Positions 42,655 to 56,209 of a stretch of DNA of 64,000 nt are shown here, piece after piece. A program made the translations under genes and the position numbers. Numbering within the stretch: position 1 is the stretch's first letter; each line of letters starts with the position of its first letter. Source of the stretch: Branchiostoma floridae (Eukaryota > Chordata > Leptocardii > Amphioxiformes > Branchiostomatidae); contig NC_049979.1 of NCBI RefSeq assembly GCF_000003815.2, forward strand, positions 12,252,766-12,316,765, in the 5' to 3' direction. Under the pieces are notes generated by a model, which was not told where the DNA came from, ran no database searches, and worked only from the letters and a program-made list of their open reading frames with translations.

Positions 42655-45600
42655 ATGGACAGCCAGGGAAAAAGTGTTATCGTCTGTGACAACGGCACAG
42701 GGGTGAGTGGGCTTCACTTGTGTCTCACTTTGGCTGGGATTTCACCGAAGGGAGAGGCGACAGATGCCCTAGAATGTTAGCTGTTTAGCGAAGTCTAGGG
42801 GGGAGGGTCAACTTCCGCAATGAGATAATTTTTCGGTCTTGTCAAAGTTTACTTGTTTAGAATTATTATTTTTTTCCCCAACTTGCCTCCATAAGACCGA
42901 AGATCTCACACCGATATTATGCATCGTTGTTGATCATCCGTATTATAGTGGGAGTTGTAGATTTCACTGTAGGAACTAAAATGGGGAGGGGGGCAGTTCA
43001 ATAAATGTTGAGAGAACAGGAAGTGTAAAGCTATCTTCCGGTAAACAGCACAGAAAAGCCTACACAACAGGCCCCAGCTATAGTTATACAAATCATTGCC
43101 TAGAGTGTTAGCTTAGACGAAGTACATAGATTTAGTCATCAGTGCAGAAGATTGCTCTCACTATACGAAACATGAGCTGATGATCTGCAGCAAGTCAGTG
43201 AACCCTCTTCCCCTTCTTCCTTCTTCTTGAACCAATAACGCTTGTTCAACTTTATCCTTGGGGTAGCCTATATCTGATGATTTATCTCATGATTTAACAG
43301 GGTATGTACTTTTCAGAGATAACAAGTCGACAGACAGTGGTTTCAAATTCAAACACAATATTTTGAAGACATTTCAAATTGTAACCACTGCCAGACGACT
43401 TGATATCCTGTATTTTGTGCAGATAAAGGTGAACTAGCATTAGAACAGGTACAGGCACGTTGGAGGAAAGTAGATTGGCCCTAGCAGACCAATACAGAGG
43501 CAAGCGTTACTCCATAATCCTGTATGCAATATCAAGATGTATATTTCTAATGTTCATGTTGTATGTGTTTTGTTTCCTGCCCAGTTTGTGAAGTGTGGCT
43601 ATGCAGGAGCTAACTTCCCGGAGCATATCTTCCCGTCCATGGTGGGGCGGCCCATCATCAGATCATCCGCCAAGATTGGCAACATCGAGATTAAGGTGAG
43701 CTCTTTGGACCGGTGATGTGCATAGAGCATTTGGACATACTCTTACAGTTACATGTCAAAGTCTCATGTCACCACTTACATTCTGTGTTGCTTGCAGGCC
43801 AGTCCTATGACTAACAATATGCTAAGTTTGAGAAGGCTCTAGTCAAAGCATACCACATTATCAAAAAGAGTAGGGACCCTTCCCAGTGCGAGTGGTTCAA
43901 AACTTCCAGTCCGGTCTTGCACGGTTTGTGCTACTAGGCTGTACAAAACCGGTGGGTTATGTCTTGCAGTGGTTTACTGGTTATACAAAACAAACATATT
44001 TACAACCAGAAGAAAGCGCAATTTGCAAGCCAAAAAAGCCAGACCTGTAGAGCCTGCAAAGGAGGCTGAAACGGCTCGCATCTTCAGCTCCCATCCGATG
44101 CCACTCCCCTCACATCAGATGCCCAATACTGCGGCAGTGCCCCTTGTAGCTTTGCCTGCATATCCAATTTCATCCCCTGGTTGTGTTGAGCACAGATTTT
44201 TTTGTACTTCATCGTAGCAGATTTGCCCTGTGACTGCCCCCTATACCTCTAACCTTTGTACTGTATATTGCCCATTATTACAAGTCAGTCACACCACATT
44301 TAGTCTCTTGCATGCAAAGGAGTTGGGTTATGATAACATTCTTGCAGTTATAGTAGAAAGCTTATATTTCTAGCATTTTTAGAAAGCGATCATAACTCTT
44401 TTGTCTCTTAGCCTGCATGACAGTAAGTTATCTGTACAATATTGTAAATGCATGAAATCCTCTACCAAAAATATTAAAGCCTATCACTCTATAGAATGTA
44501 TGTAATTGTGTAGTACTTAGTAGTAACACATGTAATCTTCTAATAGCTGCATGCTTGGAGTAGTGCTATCTGTTGTTGTAGATGGTGTGCAAATAATTTC
44601 TGTGCTCTTCTCTCTGCCCTCTGCACTCTGACTTGTCCTGTACCTGTTTGCAGAAGGTATGCTCGGCCAAGTCGACATCACAGTTACTCACAGGTTTCAG
44701 CAGATAGGATCAGTTGAAATCTGTCTTCATTAGGTTTCAACTAAGTTATTCTTTGGAAGGGAACATGTCTGTGACATGGCTATTGATTCCATCAATATGA
44801 TTCAAGGCTTGAAATACTGGATACAGAACACTTACATAGTGTATTCTTGACATTTCTGTCAATCAATCAATCAATCATTCGCTAGCATCATGAGTTTGTC
44901 AGAGAAAGAAATATAACCTTATATTGTGAACTCAAACTTTCTTTAGTTTGAACTCCTAAATTTCAGGTTAGTTACGCCAGTGCACCTGTTCCCAAATATA
45001 AATTTCGAGCCCCGCGGTTACCACTCATGAAAATTCTGTAGTATACTGCAGTGCATAAAGCCTGCATGAGTCTTTAACAGTCCACTGTTCTCTTTGGGTG
45101 AAAATCTTGCGTTTTCCTCTTTCAGGAAAACTTAAGATCAAGTTACAATTTAAGCATTTCACAGTCATTACCTGAAATTCATGTCCTGCAAAGTACATAT
45201 CCATACTGTATTACTTGTACGACATTATATATGTAAAATTACAACGACATCTTGCAAGTCAGCAGGAACATTTTTCAGCTTACAGATGGAATCTTTGCCC
45301 ACCCTCCGTCACTTTTGACACAAAAGTACAGCGAGTGTCGTAAGTTCATCTATGACCTCATATACACACCAACAATGTAGATACAAATTAGTTATCCTGC
45401 ATACATTTACAAGTATATGAATATTTCAATGTGTTGAGTGTATTGTATTGTTAACGCTACTAAACAATCTATCGGTATTGATGGGGTATTGGATTTTTCT
45501 TTTACACAACCAGTAAAGTCTCACCTGCTAACATTACGAGGGAGTTACAAACTTAGCCACGTTTGGGATTGTATTGTACTCTGCCAATGTGCTACCTATG

Positions 45601-48600
45601 TCGGCTGTATATAGCAGCAAGAAGCAGTACTCAGTCAGAAGCTCTGAGGAAGATGTCTGATCAGCATTGAAATGTAAGGTGAGAGTTTACAGGTTGTGTG
45701 AAAGAAAACTCCAATATCCTATATTCTACCAAGCTGATGAAATTTTCTGCAGTCCATAGATGTATTAATGAGACATGCTTTATCTGCTCCGTAGGACCTG
45801 ATGTTGGGGGATGAGGCCAGCGAGCTGCGGTCCTACCTGGAGGTGAACTACCCGATGGAGAACGGGATCGTGCGGAACTGGGAGGACATGCTGCACCTGT
45901 GGGACTACACCTTCAGCGAGCAGAAACTCGGCATCAACCCGCAGGATGCCAAGATCCTCCTCACAGAACCCCCCATGAACCCCGTCAAGAACAGGGAAAA
46001 GATGGTGGAGGTACTGGGAATTTACTTTCTCACAGTAGTAGGGCTGTGTACCCTGTCTGTACCTGTACTGTACCAGAAGATGCATAGGGCATATCTATAT
46101 TGTACTTTCAAAACAAACTGCAAGGTGGCATTTCTGTCTTTGTAACGAAAGCTCATGGCCTCTCCCATCCATTCCTCACGATCTTCGACGATTAGGTTTT
46201 TCTTTGTAATGGTGGAAAATAACTTCTGGGACTAGTATACTCTATCCCATATTTCTTTGTCACAATAACCAATTGTGGTTGTCTCCAATGCTATTACTTG
46301 TAAAAGTGTTTGTGAGAATTTGTTTAATTACTGATGAAGTATAAAAGACAAAAGCATGCTGACTACGGCTTGATGTGACGTCAGGTACAGGTGTAAAGGT
46401 TTAGATACAGTTCTAATGCAGACCTTAATGTATGTCTCTTCTCTGTTTGTTATAGGTCATGTTTGAAAGGTACCAGTTTGAGGGTGTGTATATAGCCATC
46501 CAGGCCGTCCTCACCTTATATGCACAAGGTATGGTATGTTTGTGTAGCTTCTTGAAGTTAAATCCTTTTTTTTGCCTAGCCTTCAGGTTTTCACTGCCTT
46601 CATACAATCATAGTACTGTTTTAGATGATGCTTGAAGAAAAAAGATAAATAGATACTAAAAGTCAGTTATTAGAGATAAGTGCTGTATAAGCAGGAGGCA
46701 CAAACAGATATAAGCTATTTTCATCACTACAGGTTGAAGCATTGATGTTGTGATTTTTTCCCCGCTTTCCCAGGACTGCTGACGGGCGTTGTTGTGGACT
46801 CCGGTGACGGCGTGACTCACATCTGTCCCGTGTACGAAGGTTTCGCTCTCCCACATCTTACGCGGCGTCTGGACATCGCAGGCAGGGACATCACAAGATA
46901 TCTTATTAAGGTAGTCTTTACATAAGAAGTCATTCCTCAATTTAACACTATCATGGTTCATTACTATAATGAAATTGAACCCAATATGTTGGAATTTAGA
47001 GTCAGCATTTAGACTAGAGGACCCACATGTTCTACACTACTTGTTTGGCCCTTTCATGTTACTTACAATGAGCCGTCAGGCAAAAATTTGATATTAACGT
47101 AATTCTTCTTACTGGCAATAAGTAGACGGCAACAGTTGTCATTAAATCGAAACTGTCAGATTTTTATTTTCTTAAGTATCCAGTACTGGAGCCAGTATGA
47201 ATAGAACAGCATTTGCTGTATTTTAGACTTGATATGCAAGTAAAGATGTATTTGGTTTCATTCATTGGTATAAATGTAAATATTAGTAGATGCTAATCTA
47301 AAAAGCTGTCGGACTACCTTTGTCACCTTTCATACCTATATAATAAGGTTCTGTTTCAGGGAAGCAATGAGATGATGAAAATCTTATGCCAATCTGTGTC
47401 TGGGCTTCTGAACAAACACTGATGGATGTTAGAGTCCTGATCATTGCTTCTCTCCTTAATTTTCCTAACCTGGGCTCAATGTCCTTTTTATTCCTGTTGC
47501 ATACAACATTGGAAGTTGTCAAAAGTTCAACGAAAAAATTTGCAAATTCTCAGCATTTTTTACACAAAACACTTTGACAAGTTTCTCAAGTAGTAACTTT
47601 AATCTCTCTCTGTATAGTAGTACGTGTAGCAAGTGGCTTGTGTATGCAGCTGCACAGCTATATCAAACCTTTTTTCTAGCCTGCAAAATTGCAAGATTTC
47701 TTTTCATTCATTGTTATGATGTAAACAGGAATAAATGCTGCTCTCAGACGTGTTTTCCACAGCTTAGTGTTTCTTTTGTTCCAGTTGCTGCTACTCAGAG
47801 GCTATGCCTTCAACCACACGGCAGACTTCGAGACAGTCCGGATGATGAAGGAGAAATTGTGCTATGTTGGGTGAGTAGTCGGGACGACTTGTGTCTTTTT
47901 GTAGCTTAGGGGTTACGAGTATTTGTACTTTTCTGTTGTCATATCATATATCATACGGTTTATATTGTATCATATCAGGGTATATCTGGGCTCAAAATAC
48001 CTGTCACAGTGTGTTTGGATAAAAATTATCAAGTTGCCGTAAGAATCATTGATAACTTGCAAAATCAGCAAAGTAGAATCATAGAGGTTTGATATTGCAG
48101 AATACACAAATATTAACTAATTGAAATACTGCAACCTTAGTGATCATAATACCATAGAAAATGCCTCCACCTCTGATGCGATGTCAAAATCTACAAGCAA
48201 TGCATTTACAGTACCTTTGCTTGGTTTCATGACCTGTTCGGATCCCTTCCACAGCTACAACATTGAGCAGGAGCAGAAGCTTGCCCTGGACACCACAGTT
48301 CTGGTGGAGTCGTACACGGTAAGTGTTGCAAAACACAACACAAAAGGGCTGTGTACCAGTGATTTTTAAGACCCAACCATTAAGACAACCATCAAGACTA
48401 TACCCAGTTTGATTTTAGATGTGATCAGATGTAGTTAAAGTGCAAGACAGGTTTGCTTTGCTTTGCATTACATCATTATGACAGAAGAGATTGGAGTAAA
48501 CATATTACCTGTTACCTCTCCAACCGTGGCATGGCTTCTAGAATGATGATTCAATTGGTGAATTCTGTATGACACTTTGTGTGAATACAAACTTAAGAAC

Positions 48601-51312
48601 TGACTAGAAGACAGTCATGTGACAGCAGGATGTACTGTACTCAATACTTCAATGTCTCTTACTCCGCTCATCTTATCTATTTGACAGTTTTGGCACTACA
48701 GATGATCTGCCAACCAGTTTTGTCCATGCTTCTCGGTTTTCTGTTCTTCTTAATGCTTCACTTAATGTGTAATGCCTGTCCATTCTCTATTTTTTTTTTT
48801 CTCCCATCTTTCCTGTTGCCTACCTCCCATTCTTTCTCTCTGGATTGTCCCTTGCATTAGAGTTTTGGCTATTCCCAATGACTGCGACCATTTCTCTTGT
48901 AGCGGAATAAAACCATTTTCTCTCCCACCCCAGTTACCTGATGGCCGAGTGATAAAGGTGGGAGGGGAGCGGTTCGAGGCTCCCGAGGCACTGTTCCAGC
49001 CTCACCTCATCAACGTGGAGGGGGTGGGCGTGGCCGAGCTGCTCTTCAACACCATCCAGGCCGCTGACATCGACACCAGGTGAGGGACAAAACAGATCTG
49101 TCAAACTTACCTGAAGGGTTTACAATTGGCCAGATGGCCACCATCGACAGGGTTCTTACACTTGTGTCAGTTGATTTGGAACCAAGGATGAATTTACCAT
49201 GAAATTAGTCTAGTATATTGGTATGATTGGGGATACCTTTACATTGATGCCCAGAAGATTCTATTGTAAAGAAGCAATGAGATGATGAAAATCTTATGCC
49301 AATCTGTGTCTGGGCTTCTGAACAAACACTGATGGATGTTAGAGTCCTGATCATTGCTTCTCTCCTTAATTTTCCTAACCTGGGCTCCAAATCTTGTACC
49401 AATTTATTGTACTGATACCAGCAGTACACAATTGAATGTCACTTTGTAATAGTTTGAATTTCTTTTTGGGACAATGGGGGGGGGGGTCAATTTTAAGGCC
49501 TAGAAATAAGCTTAAATCATCATGAGGTTATTCACATCTGTACATTGTCTGTTCTTGCACCTTTCCTCAGGCCTGAGTTCTACAAGCACATTGTGTTGTC
49601 GGGTGGGTCCACCATGTATCCAGGCCTGCCCTCCAGACTGGAGAGGGAGATCAAGCAGCTCTACCTGGAGAGGGTGCTGAACGGAGACACCACCAAGCTG
49701 TCGGTGAGTGAACTGCAGGGAGTTCTGTATCTGAAATTGTGCGGCAGTGGCTGGTTACACAGAATGACCTGTCACACCTAGCTGCAATCATTGTTTAAAG
49801 CTATCTAACGAAGATGCCCCTACTGTCCTGTTCACCTTGACCCAACATCTTCAGTTTGGAGGCTGAAATTAGGATTTACATTTATATTCTAACACGACAG
49901 AATTTTTTTTCCTTTTCGGATGCATGGACTGGAAGAATGATTTGAAGTCAGTTTTTACCCGTTTACAATTTATTCCCTCTTTTATCTTAATCATTACAGC
50001 AACTTTTTTGTTGTTGCTATACCCAAGTTACTAGTTCAAATTTTCATTTCTTTTGACTTGCTCTGTCTGCACTATTTACTCATGTTCTCATGTTCAGCAT
50101 TTCCTTGTATTGTTTTTTCCCATTTGGGGGAGGGTGGACTCCCAGAACAGCCTTACCCTGTCCTGGGTCAGTTCTTTTCATCCCCAGCAGACACCTGTTG
50201 ACAAACTCTTGTTGCAGCTCATTTACTGCAGTGATAAGCAGGTTAGAATAGTCTAGCTTTTGTGGAGAGCTGAACAGTACATTGTTTCATGCCAAGCCCC
50301 CCTCAGTCCATGGAGTGCAGTCCTGGGAGTTCCCAGGTCATCTTTCTGTGGGGAGGAGTACAAATGGTGGTGTTGTTCCTCAGCAGTAGTGGTGTAACCC
50401 CGACCCATATATGTGTAGGTGATAACACAACTAACAGAGCTGTCGTCTGGGGAACAGCCGCTTCACACAAATCATACTCCCAGTTGGTCTTTAAAGGCTG
50501 TGGAACAATCAGTCCTTCTAGAGTTTGTCTTCAATTAATCAATTTACAGTATTTGGTAAAACCTGATAAACTTAAGATTTACCAAAGGCTGTGGATGATG
50601 ATGATGTTTCTAAAGTCTAGCCAGTTGCTTAAGTAACTGTTACCTTGCATATTTTCTTACCTGGAAGTCTAACCTTCAACACTATGGGACCACCTTTTAT
50701 CATTTTCTTCACCTTCATTGATGCTGAGATTACCTTGACGTTTTTTTTAACCTTTTGTGTGTAAGATTCTGTTGTAACGAAGCAATGAGATGATGAAAAT
50801 CTTATGCCAATCTGTGTCTGGGCTTCTGAACAAACACTGATGGATCTTAGAGTCCTGATCATTGCTTCTCTCCTTAGTTTTCCAGGGCTCGATTTTTTTT
50901 TCTTTTTTCTTTTTGCACTGCAAGGTCTTAGACATTTAACATTAAGCAAATCAGGTGTCAAAATCCATTTTTTTTCTTACATTGCAAGTTGTGAGAACTT
51001 TTTAACCAAACAAATCAAAATACTTTTTCATACTTGCAACTACTGCAAATCACAAGAAGGTAGTGTAAACATCATGTTACCAACAAAAGCTCTGCAACAG
51101 TGTGTCATGTCTAAAAGCTGCTATGTTGTCTCCTGCTGCAGAAATTCAAGATCCGTATCGAGGACCCCCCTCGGCGGAAGCACATGGTGTTCCTGGGAGG
51201 GGCGGTGCTGGCTGACATCATGAAGGACAAGGATAACTTCTGGATGACTCGGGCGGAGTACCAGGAGAAGGGACTCCGGTGTCTGGAGAAGCTGGGAGTC
51301 GCCGTCTCGTAA
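42655..51312 (+). CDS. ACTR2: Actin-related protein 2 (Arp2)
   Basis: Ten exons join in one frame: 42655-42702, 43585-43695, 45795-46010, 46456-46528, 46774-46910, 47785-47870, 48255-48318, 48934-49079, 49571-49703 and 51142-51312. Together they make 1185 nt, 394 aa, exactly the length of human ARP2. Arp2 is the actin-fold subunit that, with Arp3, nucleates branched actin filaments. Visible marks are [17 protein letters not shown] (phosphate loop 1), [20 protein letters not shown] (phosphate loop 2), [40 protein letters not shown] and [20 protein letters not shown]. Conservation with vertebrate Arp2 is very high. All introns are GT-AG. Three copies of one short MITE sit in introns 5, 8 and 9, and a possible 3-nt microexon lies in intron 2. 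Confidence 0.97.
44654..44656 (+). other. ACTR2: Possible 3-nt microexon (AAG, Lys) in ACTR2 intron 2
   Basis: A long pyrimidine tract and TTTGCAG precede AAG, which is followed at once by a good donor (GTATGC). It falls at the IEIK^DLM junction in phase 0, so inclusion would add one Lys. Human ACTR2 has a longer isoform with a few extra residues; I recall but cannot confirm that they lie at this junction. Confidence 0.3.
45501..45704. mobile_element. Inverted-repeat element in ACTR2 intron 2
   Basis: TTTACACAACCAGTAAAGTC plus TCACCTGCTAAC at the left is inverted as GTGAGAGTTTACAGGTTGTG at the right. It is the same family as 16905-17345. Confidence 0.7.
47361..47477. mobile_element. MITE copy 1 in ACTR2 (intron 5)
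   Basis: GAAGCAATGA at 47361 is inverted as TCATTGCTTC at 47441-47450. The unit runs on through CTCCTTAATTTTCCTAACCT to GGGCTC. Confidence 0.75.
49271..49387. mobile_element. MITE copy 2 in ACTR2 (intron 8)
   Basis: Practically identical over 117 bp to the copy at 47361. Confidence 0.75.
50779..50890. mobile_element. MITE copy 3 in ACTR2 (intron 9)
   Basis: Near-identical to the copies at 47361 and 49271 with a short deletion near the right end. All three have the same orientation. Confidence 0.75.
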
Positions 51313-53180
51313 CAACACTCCTTTGTACCAAAAAACACATCTGTACAGTACCAGTTAAGGTTCATGGTCCCCCTGGGAAGTGTATTTCAGGGCACGAAAT
51401 ACCGCCTGTATGTACAGGTTAGTGCAGGTGAAATTGAAACTGAGCAGGCATTACTAATATCCACCTGTACCTAACCTGCACCAGTCCAGAATAGCATTCT
51501 GTTATACAGCAGATGCAGAATTTAAGGTGGCAAAAGGGCCACCTTGTAATATTGTTTTTGATGAAAATATGGTAGAAAGCAAAGTAAATGATTTGAGGTA
51601 AAATTTGTTCAGCGCAGGTAATTATGTTGGTGCAGGTATGCAGGAAAGAGTATTTCCACCCCTCATTATTATTTCCATGATCGTATGATTGTACTTCTAA
51701 TGAGAAGAATATCCATGTTTTTATACGACAGAGGCTCAGAGCCCAAAGCAGCTTGGTATATGTAATCAAAGCGATCCAGTTTCGGCCACATGTTACCCGC
51801 ATCTATCCACAGCTAGTTAGCATACTCAGGAGAAGAACTCCAGGTCAACCTGGTGGGTTGGTAGGTGACGACCAAGTTTGTTCTCAATTTGCTGGTGAGG
51901 ACAGATGTTAGAACAATGATTCTTTCAGGTACAGGAGTACCACCAGCGAAAGATTAGGTAGGCCATGCCATTTTATTTTCTTGCTTCTCTGACATTTTGA
52001 AGTAAAAATTAAGTGAGGAGACAAGATGAAAACAGAAGGCAGGGAGGAACATTTGAGGACTGTAAATCGATTTGATATTGCAGTGATCAAATATCTAGGA
52101 TGGTGAAATTTTAGTGGTTGAATAGCTACCACTAAAAGTAAGTTGCCATCAGCAAATCAAGAATTACAGTATACAAAACCGAGTACACCAAGGCTTTAAA
52201 CCAGTCTCTGTGTTATTGTTGTTCTTCCTGTTCATCATTATCATTTTTGAATATGAGGACCAAGAAAATGAATTGGTGTGGCCTTAGTGCAAGTTGTCTT
52301 CCAGTGTATGATTATTAAGCAGGATGGAAAGGTTTTCACTATAGACTGGTGATGCATAATGTCAATATTTTAATCACTAGTAAAGACGAGGTGCTGGTTA
52401 AGTGTAAGATGTAGAGGGATACATGTAGGTCACTATCTTTTGTCACTGGCTGACAAGTGTGCAAGTAAGTCTTAACTTTGGGACAGTAAGAAAAGTAACG
52501 GTGTCAAAGTCTGCCAACTGTTAGAAGCACAACTTAAGAAAAATGTCGCATCCTTGTATGTTTCCTGCTTTGGCACATTATGTGGAGTCATGACTTGGGC
52601 TCAATGTTTGTTTGAACCTCTGTTTATTCATGAAGAGCACAAACGGACCTGGATTCATTGATGTCATTGTGGCACATAGGAATTTTTAGTTGAAAACTGT
52701 GCAGGGTAAGAAAGAGTGTTTGACTGCATTTCTGTTCGTATTCTAACAGCTTGCAGTTGATAGGTCGATAGCTTCTAAACCAGTAACAATCCAATTGTGT
52801 ATGAACTCTCAAGTCGTTCAGCAAACTTTGTTTTTACTCCTAATAGACCTATCATTGAAAAATAAGAGTCCAGTGAATCAAGCTGGATGCAGTATGGTAT
52901 CAAGTTATTTCTATATGTGGCTTTGTCGTTTACATCATTGTAATAATGAAATGCTAGGTCATTACTTTGATATGACGATCTATCTAAAATTGTCATTTGG
53001 AGGAAGGAGATGTTTGATTTCATTCCAGTATATTGACTAGAGAAGACAAGTCTTGAAGTAGGGAGATTAGGTTTGATTTCTTACGATTACAATGAAAGAT
53101 TTTATATATCTATATATGTATGTATACACTGCTATCACTTCAGATATTCAGATCTGGAATAAAAGTGTCATGAAATACTC
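51313..53180 (+). other. ACTR2: Likely ACTR2 3' UTR and poly(A) region
   Basis: No exon is seen after the stop. The clearest AATAAA is at 53158-53163, which would make a 1.85-kb 3' UTR; earlier variant signals may be used instead. A repeat end (AATTGGTGTGGCCTTAG near 52271) of the GGCCACACC family lies inside. Confidence 0.45.
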
Positions 53181-53389
53181 CTTCTGCCTCCCAGTTTAGG
53201 TTGTTACTGTTGCTTGGGACTGTTTCAATGTGTGACTGTCCTCTGGTCCTCTGACGGCAGGTATTTGCTTGGCATTGGTCAGGTTTGTCTGTTGGTAGTT
53301 TTTTTTATATCATTTGATACATTGGAAACGCACATACATGGCTTCTTAGTGGAGAGGTCACTGTTATGGTTTGACACAGCACAAATATG

Positions 53390-53658
53390 GTACAGTGCTA
53401 CACTTTCTTCCAACACAAAGGTATACACGGATCAAATTTTCAATGACCACCGTCGCCTTCTTCAGAATCAATGACCAATCACTTCAGAACATAACTCATG
53501 AGAGTTACAGGCATGTGATCTTATTAACCTGTGATCTCACGGAGATGTCACCAATTGAAGTCATTGTTAATTGGTATTGATCCTGAAGAAGGCAAGTGGT
53601 CATTGAAAATTTTATCCCTGTATACCTATGTATTGGAAGAGAAAGTGTAGCATTGTAC
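53390..53658. mobile_element. Foldback element with ~90-bp arms
   Basis: Left TACAGTGCTACACTTTCTTC ... GGTATACACGGATCAAATTT ... GCCTTCTTCAGAATCAAT is inverted at the right: ATTGATCCTGAAGAAGGCAA ... AATTTTATCCCTGTATACC ... GAAAGTGTAGCATTGTA. A related single arm lies at 40389. Confidence 0.75.
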
Positions 53659-54513
53659 AATTATTACTGTACTACCAACATAGATAAGCATCCATGATAA
53701 TGCCACAAACACATTTCAAGATGTACAGTAGCTGGCGATTTGTGGGAAACTACTGGCCCTCAGTGAGGGGTGGGAGGGACGGTAGTTGTTGGCTCAGCAG
53801 GATGGGCTATACCAACACAGCAGGGGTGGTGACAGATGGGTGGTCCATCTTCTGAATGCTAGCAGGTGTCTTCTCAGAACATCCTCCTGGCACTTGTAAT
53901 CAAAAACAGGTGCTTGTTTTCTATCTTCTTTGGATTACTAGCAGTTACACTTTCAAGTGATTGGAAGAAATAAACAGGCAAATAAAGTTAAGACACTAAG
54001 GAACATGAACTATTAACACTGGATTTCCTCTTGTTTTTTGGACTTTTCTTGCATCTTCATAGTTATATGAGCTGGAAACCTTGGAGGATGAAAAAGACTG
54101 ACTTGTCACAAGCATATCTATTAGTTTTTGCCTGGCATCTAGTTAGATATGGTACTTAAACCAGCAAACCACCTTTAGGTGTAACACACCAGTTTTATAT
54201 AGTTATAGGCTCAATCAGTGCACAGGATAGCCTGAAATCCAGCCGTGAACACTACAAAGGAATTAGAATGGAGCGGGTAAAACATTCACGAGGTTTCATT
54301 ACATATCTCCTTTGGTTGCTCTTTGCAGGCAGAGTTTATGAACTAAGAAGAGCTTCAGTTCAAATCACTTGGACACTCTTTTCACTGTCATCCTAGCTCT
54401 CTTCTGCACTGAGGCCAACTAACAATGCTACGGGCAGTATGCTTTAAACAAATCCAACTGAAAGACCAATGACACTACCCAAACAGAATCTTCATCTGAG
54501 GACGTTCACCTCC

Positions 54514-54654
54514 TAGCCTGAGTGCCGTCCTCCTTAGTGGCCGCTGGGTCAATACTTTCATTGGCTATTCACGGATATGCACAAGGTCAGACTCTGTGAT
54601 TAGTCAGCGAAGGTATTGAGCCAGTGGTCACTACGAAGGATGGTACTCAGGCTA
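54514..54654. mobile_element. 141-bp MITE with ~41-bp TIRs (TAGCCTGAGT type)
   Basis: TAGCCTGAGTGCCGTCCTCC ... CTGGGTCAATAC at the left is mirrored at the right (minus strand TAGCCTGAGTACCATCCTTC ... CTGGCTCAATAC). Flanks TTCACCTCC and TTCACCTTC are a near-perfect 9-bp direct repeat. One arm of the same family is at about 37997-38035. Confidence 0.7.
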
Positions 54655-55023
54655 TTCACCTTCCATCCTCTCACCTTGTCCTAGTTTACTTAGTCGACTG
54701 CCCCTCATCTAAGTACCCCACCTTTCCGGCATCAGTGGAGCGGCCTGCCCCAGTCTTTGCTCCTTTTGTATTCTCCCAGAGGTGGCTCAGACACAGACAT
54801 TGACAAGTGGGCCTTTTATGCATGGGAACTGACCATCGCTGGCTGTGTGAAAGACGTTGCACAACTCTGAGGCACCAACTGTCTTTCGCATGAAGAATGT
54901 TTCAGTGGCACGGGTGCTTAGTAACCAGCCAGGCACGTCAGCCCCAGGTGAGCTACAGCTTTCAAACACTAGAGAATACTTTGAGAGAACGCTAATGCTA
55001 GTCGATGGACAGGTTCTACATAT

Positions 55024-55199
55024 CACTGGATATGGCAGAAATTAGCCAAATAGACAGATAATACACCAGAAGAGTTTGCCAGCAAAAAATGTATAGTATC
55101 CCAATGTCACAAGCTATAGTCTTGGGTGGGCTAACTCTTATTTGGCCACTTTCTGCTACTAGTGTTTCCAATGACATGTGGAGCCTGGTAGAGGCTAGT
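55024..55199. repeat. Composite dispersed repeat
   Basis: The left part (GCAGAAATTAGCCAAATAGA then CAGATAATACACCAGAAGAG) matches about 7924-7970. The right end (GACATGTGGAGCCTGGTAGA) matches the arm of the 60649 element. Confidence 0.5.
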
Positions 55200-56209
55200 T
55201 TCAAGCTGCAATATTTCACAAATATTGCGATTTGAAACCACTGTCCATTGGCTTGATATCCCTTAATATAACGGATATAGGTTAGTCCGCAGATGAAGGT
55301 GAACAAGCAGTAGGACTAACCAGGTCCACTCTGGGTTTATTTTGAATTACTGTTCACAACAAAATGTTAATCCTGTGCTGTGTTTGTGCGGCTGCAACAC
55401 CTGTCCTGACTGGGGGAAATAAAGACGTGCACTGTGGGGATGGAGATAATGATACCAGCGGGTAAAACGATCTGACACGACCCCTCTTTACTCCATTAAC
55501 TTCCCCCATCTCGGACTACCCTATCATAACATCAATTGTACTGTTGTTGAGAGGTTCCTTCAGGACTTCTGAATCCAATCCAGTCTTCCCTGTTCCCATT
55601 TTGTGGAGGTGATGACAACAGGCCATCCCTGATGAGCACCTGGTAAACCATTCCCAGTCTGACACACCACAACTATCCCTCAACAGGGGGATGGAATTTT
55701 CCTACTTGCTAAATTCCTTTTCCTAACTACACAAATGTATTTATGTTGAAATGAGGAACGAGACAGGTTTAGAGTGCTTCCTTTGAGTTCCTGTTGTCCA
55801 AGCAGACGTGTGGTACAGCCTCATTTCGTTCTATATTTCAATCTTTATAAGAATTCTTCACAACTACAATGTCAAATTTATGGACCTTTGGGATGAAGGG
55901 CTTGAAATAATTTTTGTGCACACATAAACAGTTGCAGGTCACATGCAAAAACAAGCAAAAGCCCAATGTCTGGCCCGAGAGCTTCATTTGGCAATTTGTG
56001 GGTAACCCTTAAACACTCTCAAGGTGTGGCTCTCCTCAAACACAGGACCCTCATTTCACATTCTATCCAAGGGATGCCCCTAATCAAAGTTAGGTACTTA
56101 AAGTGGTGAAATTTGTCATTTTCTTTAGTATGCACATGTTTTATTTCTTAGTATAGTTGATTGATTAGAAATGATTTTAATCTAATTTCATTGAATTCAT
56201 TGTCTTTTA

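Noticed and set aside
43969-44217. 82-residue frame in ACTR2 intron 2
   Set aside because: Pro/Ala-rich but without splice signals, and it would interrupt the well-supported Arp2 reading.
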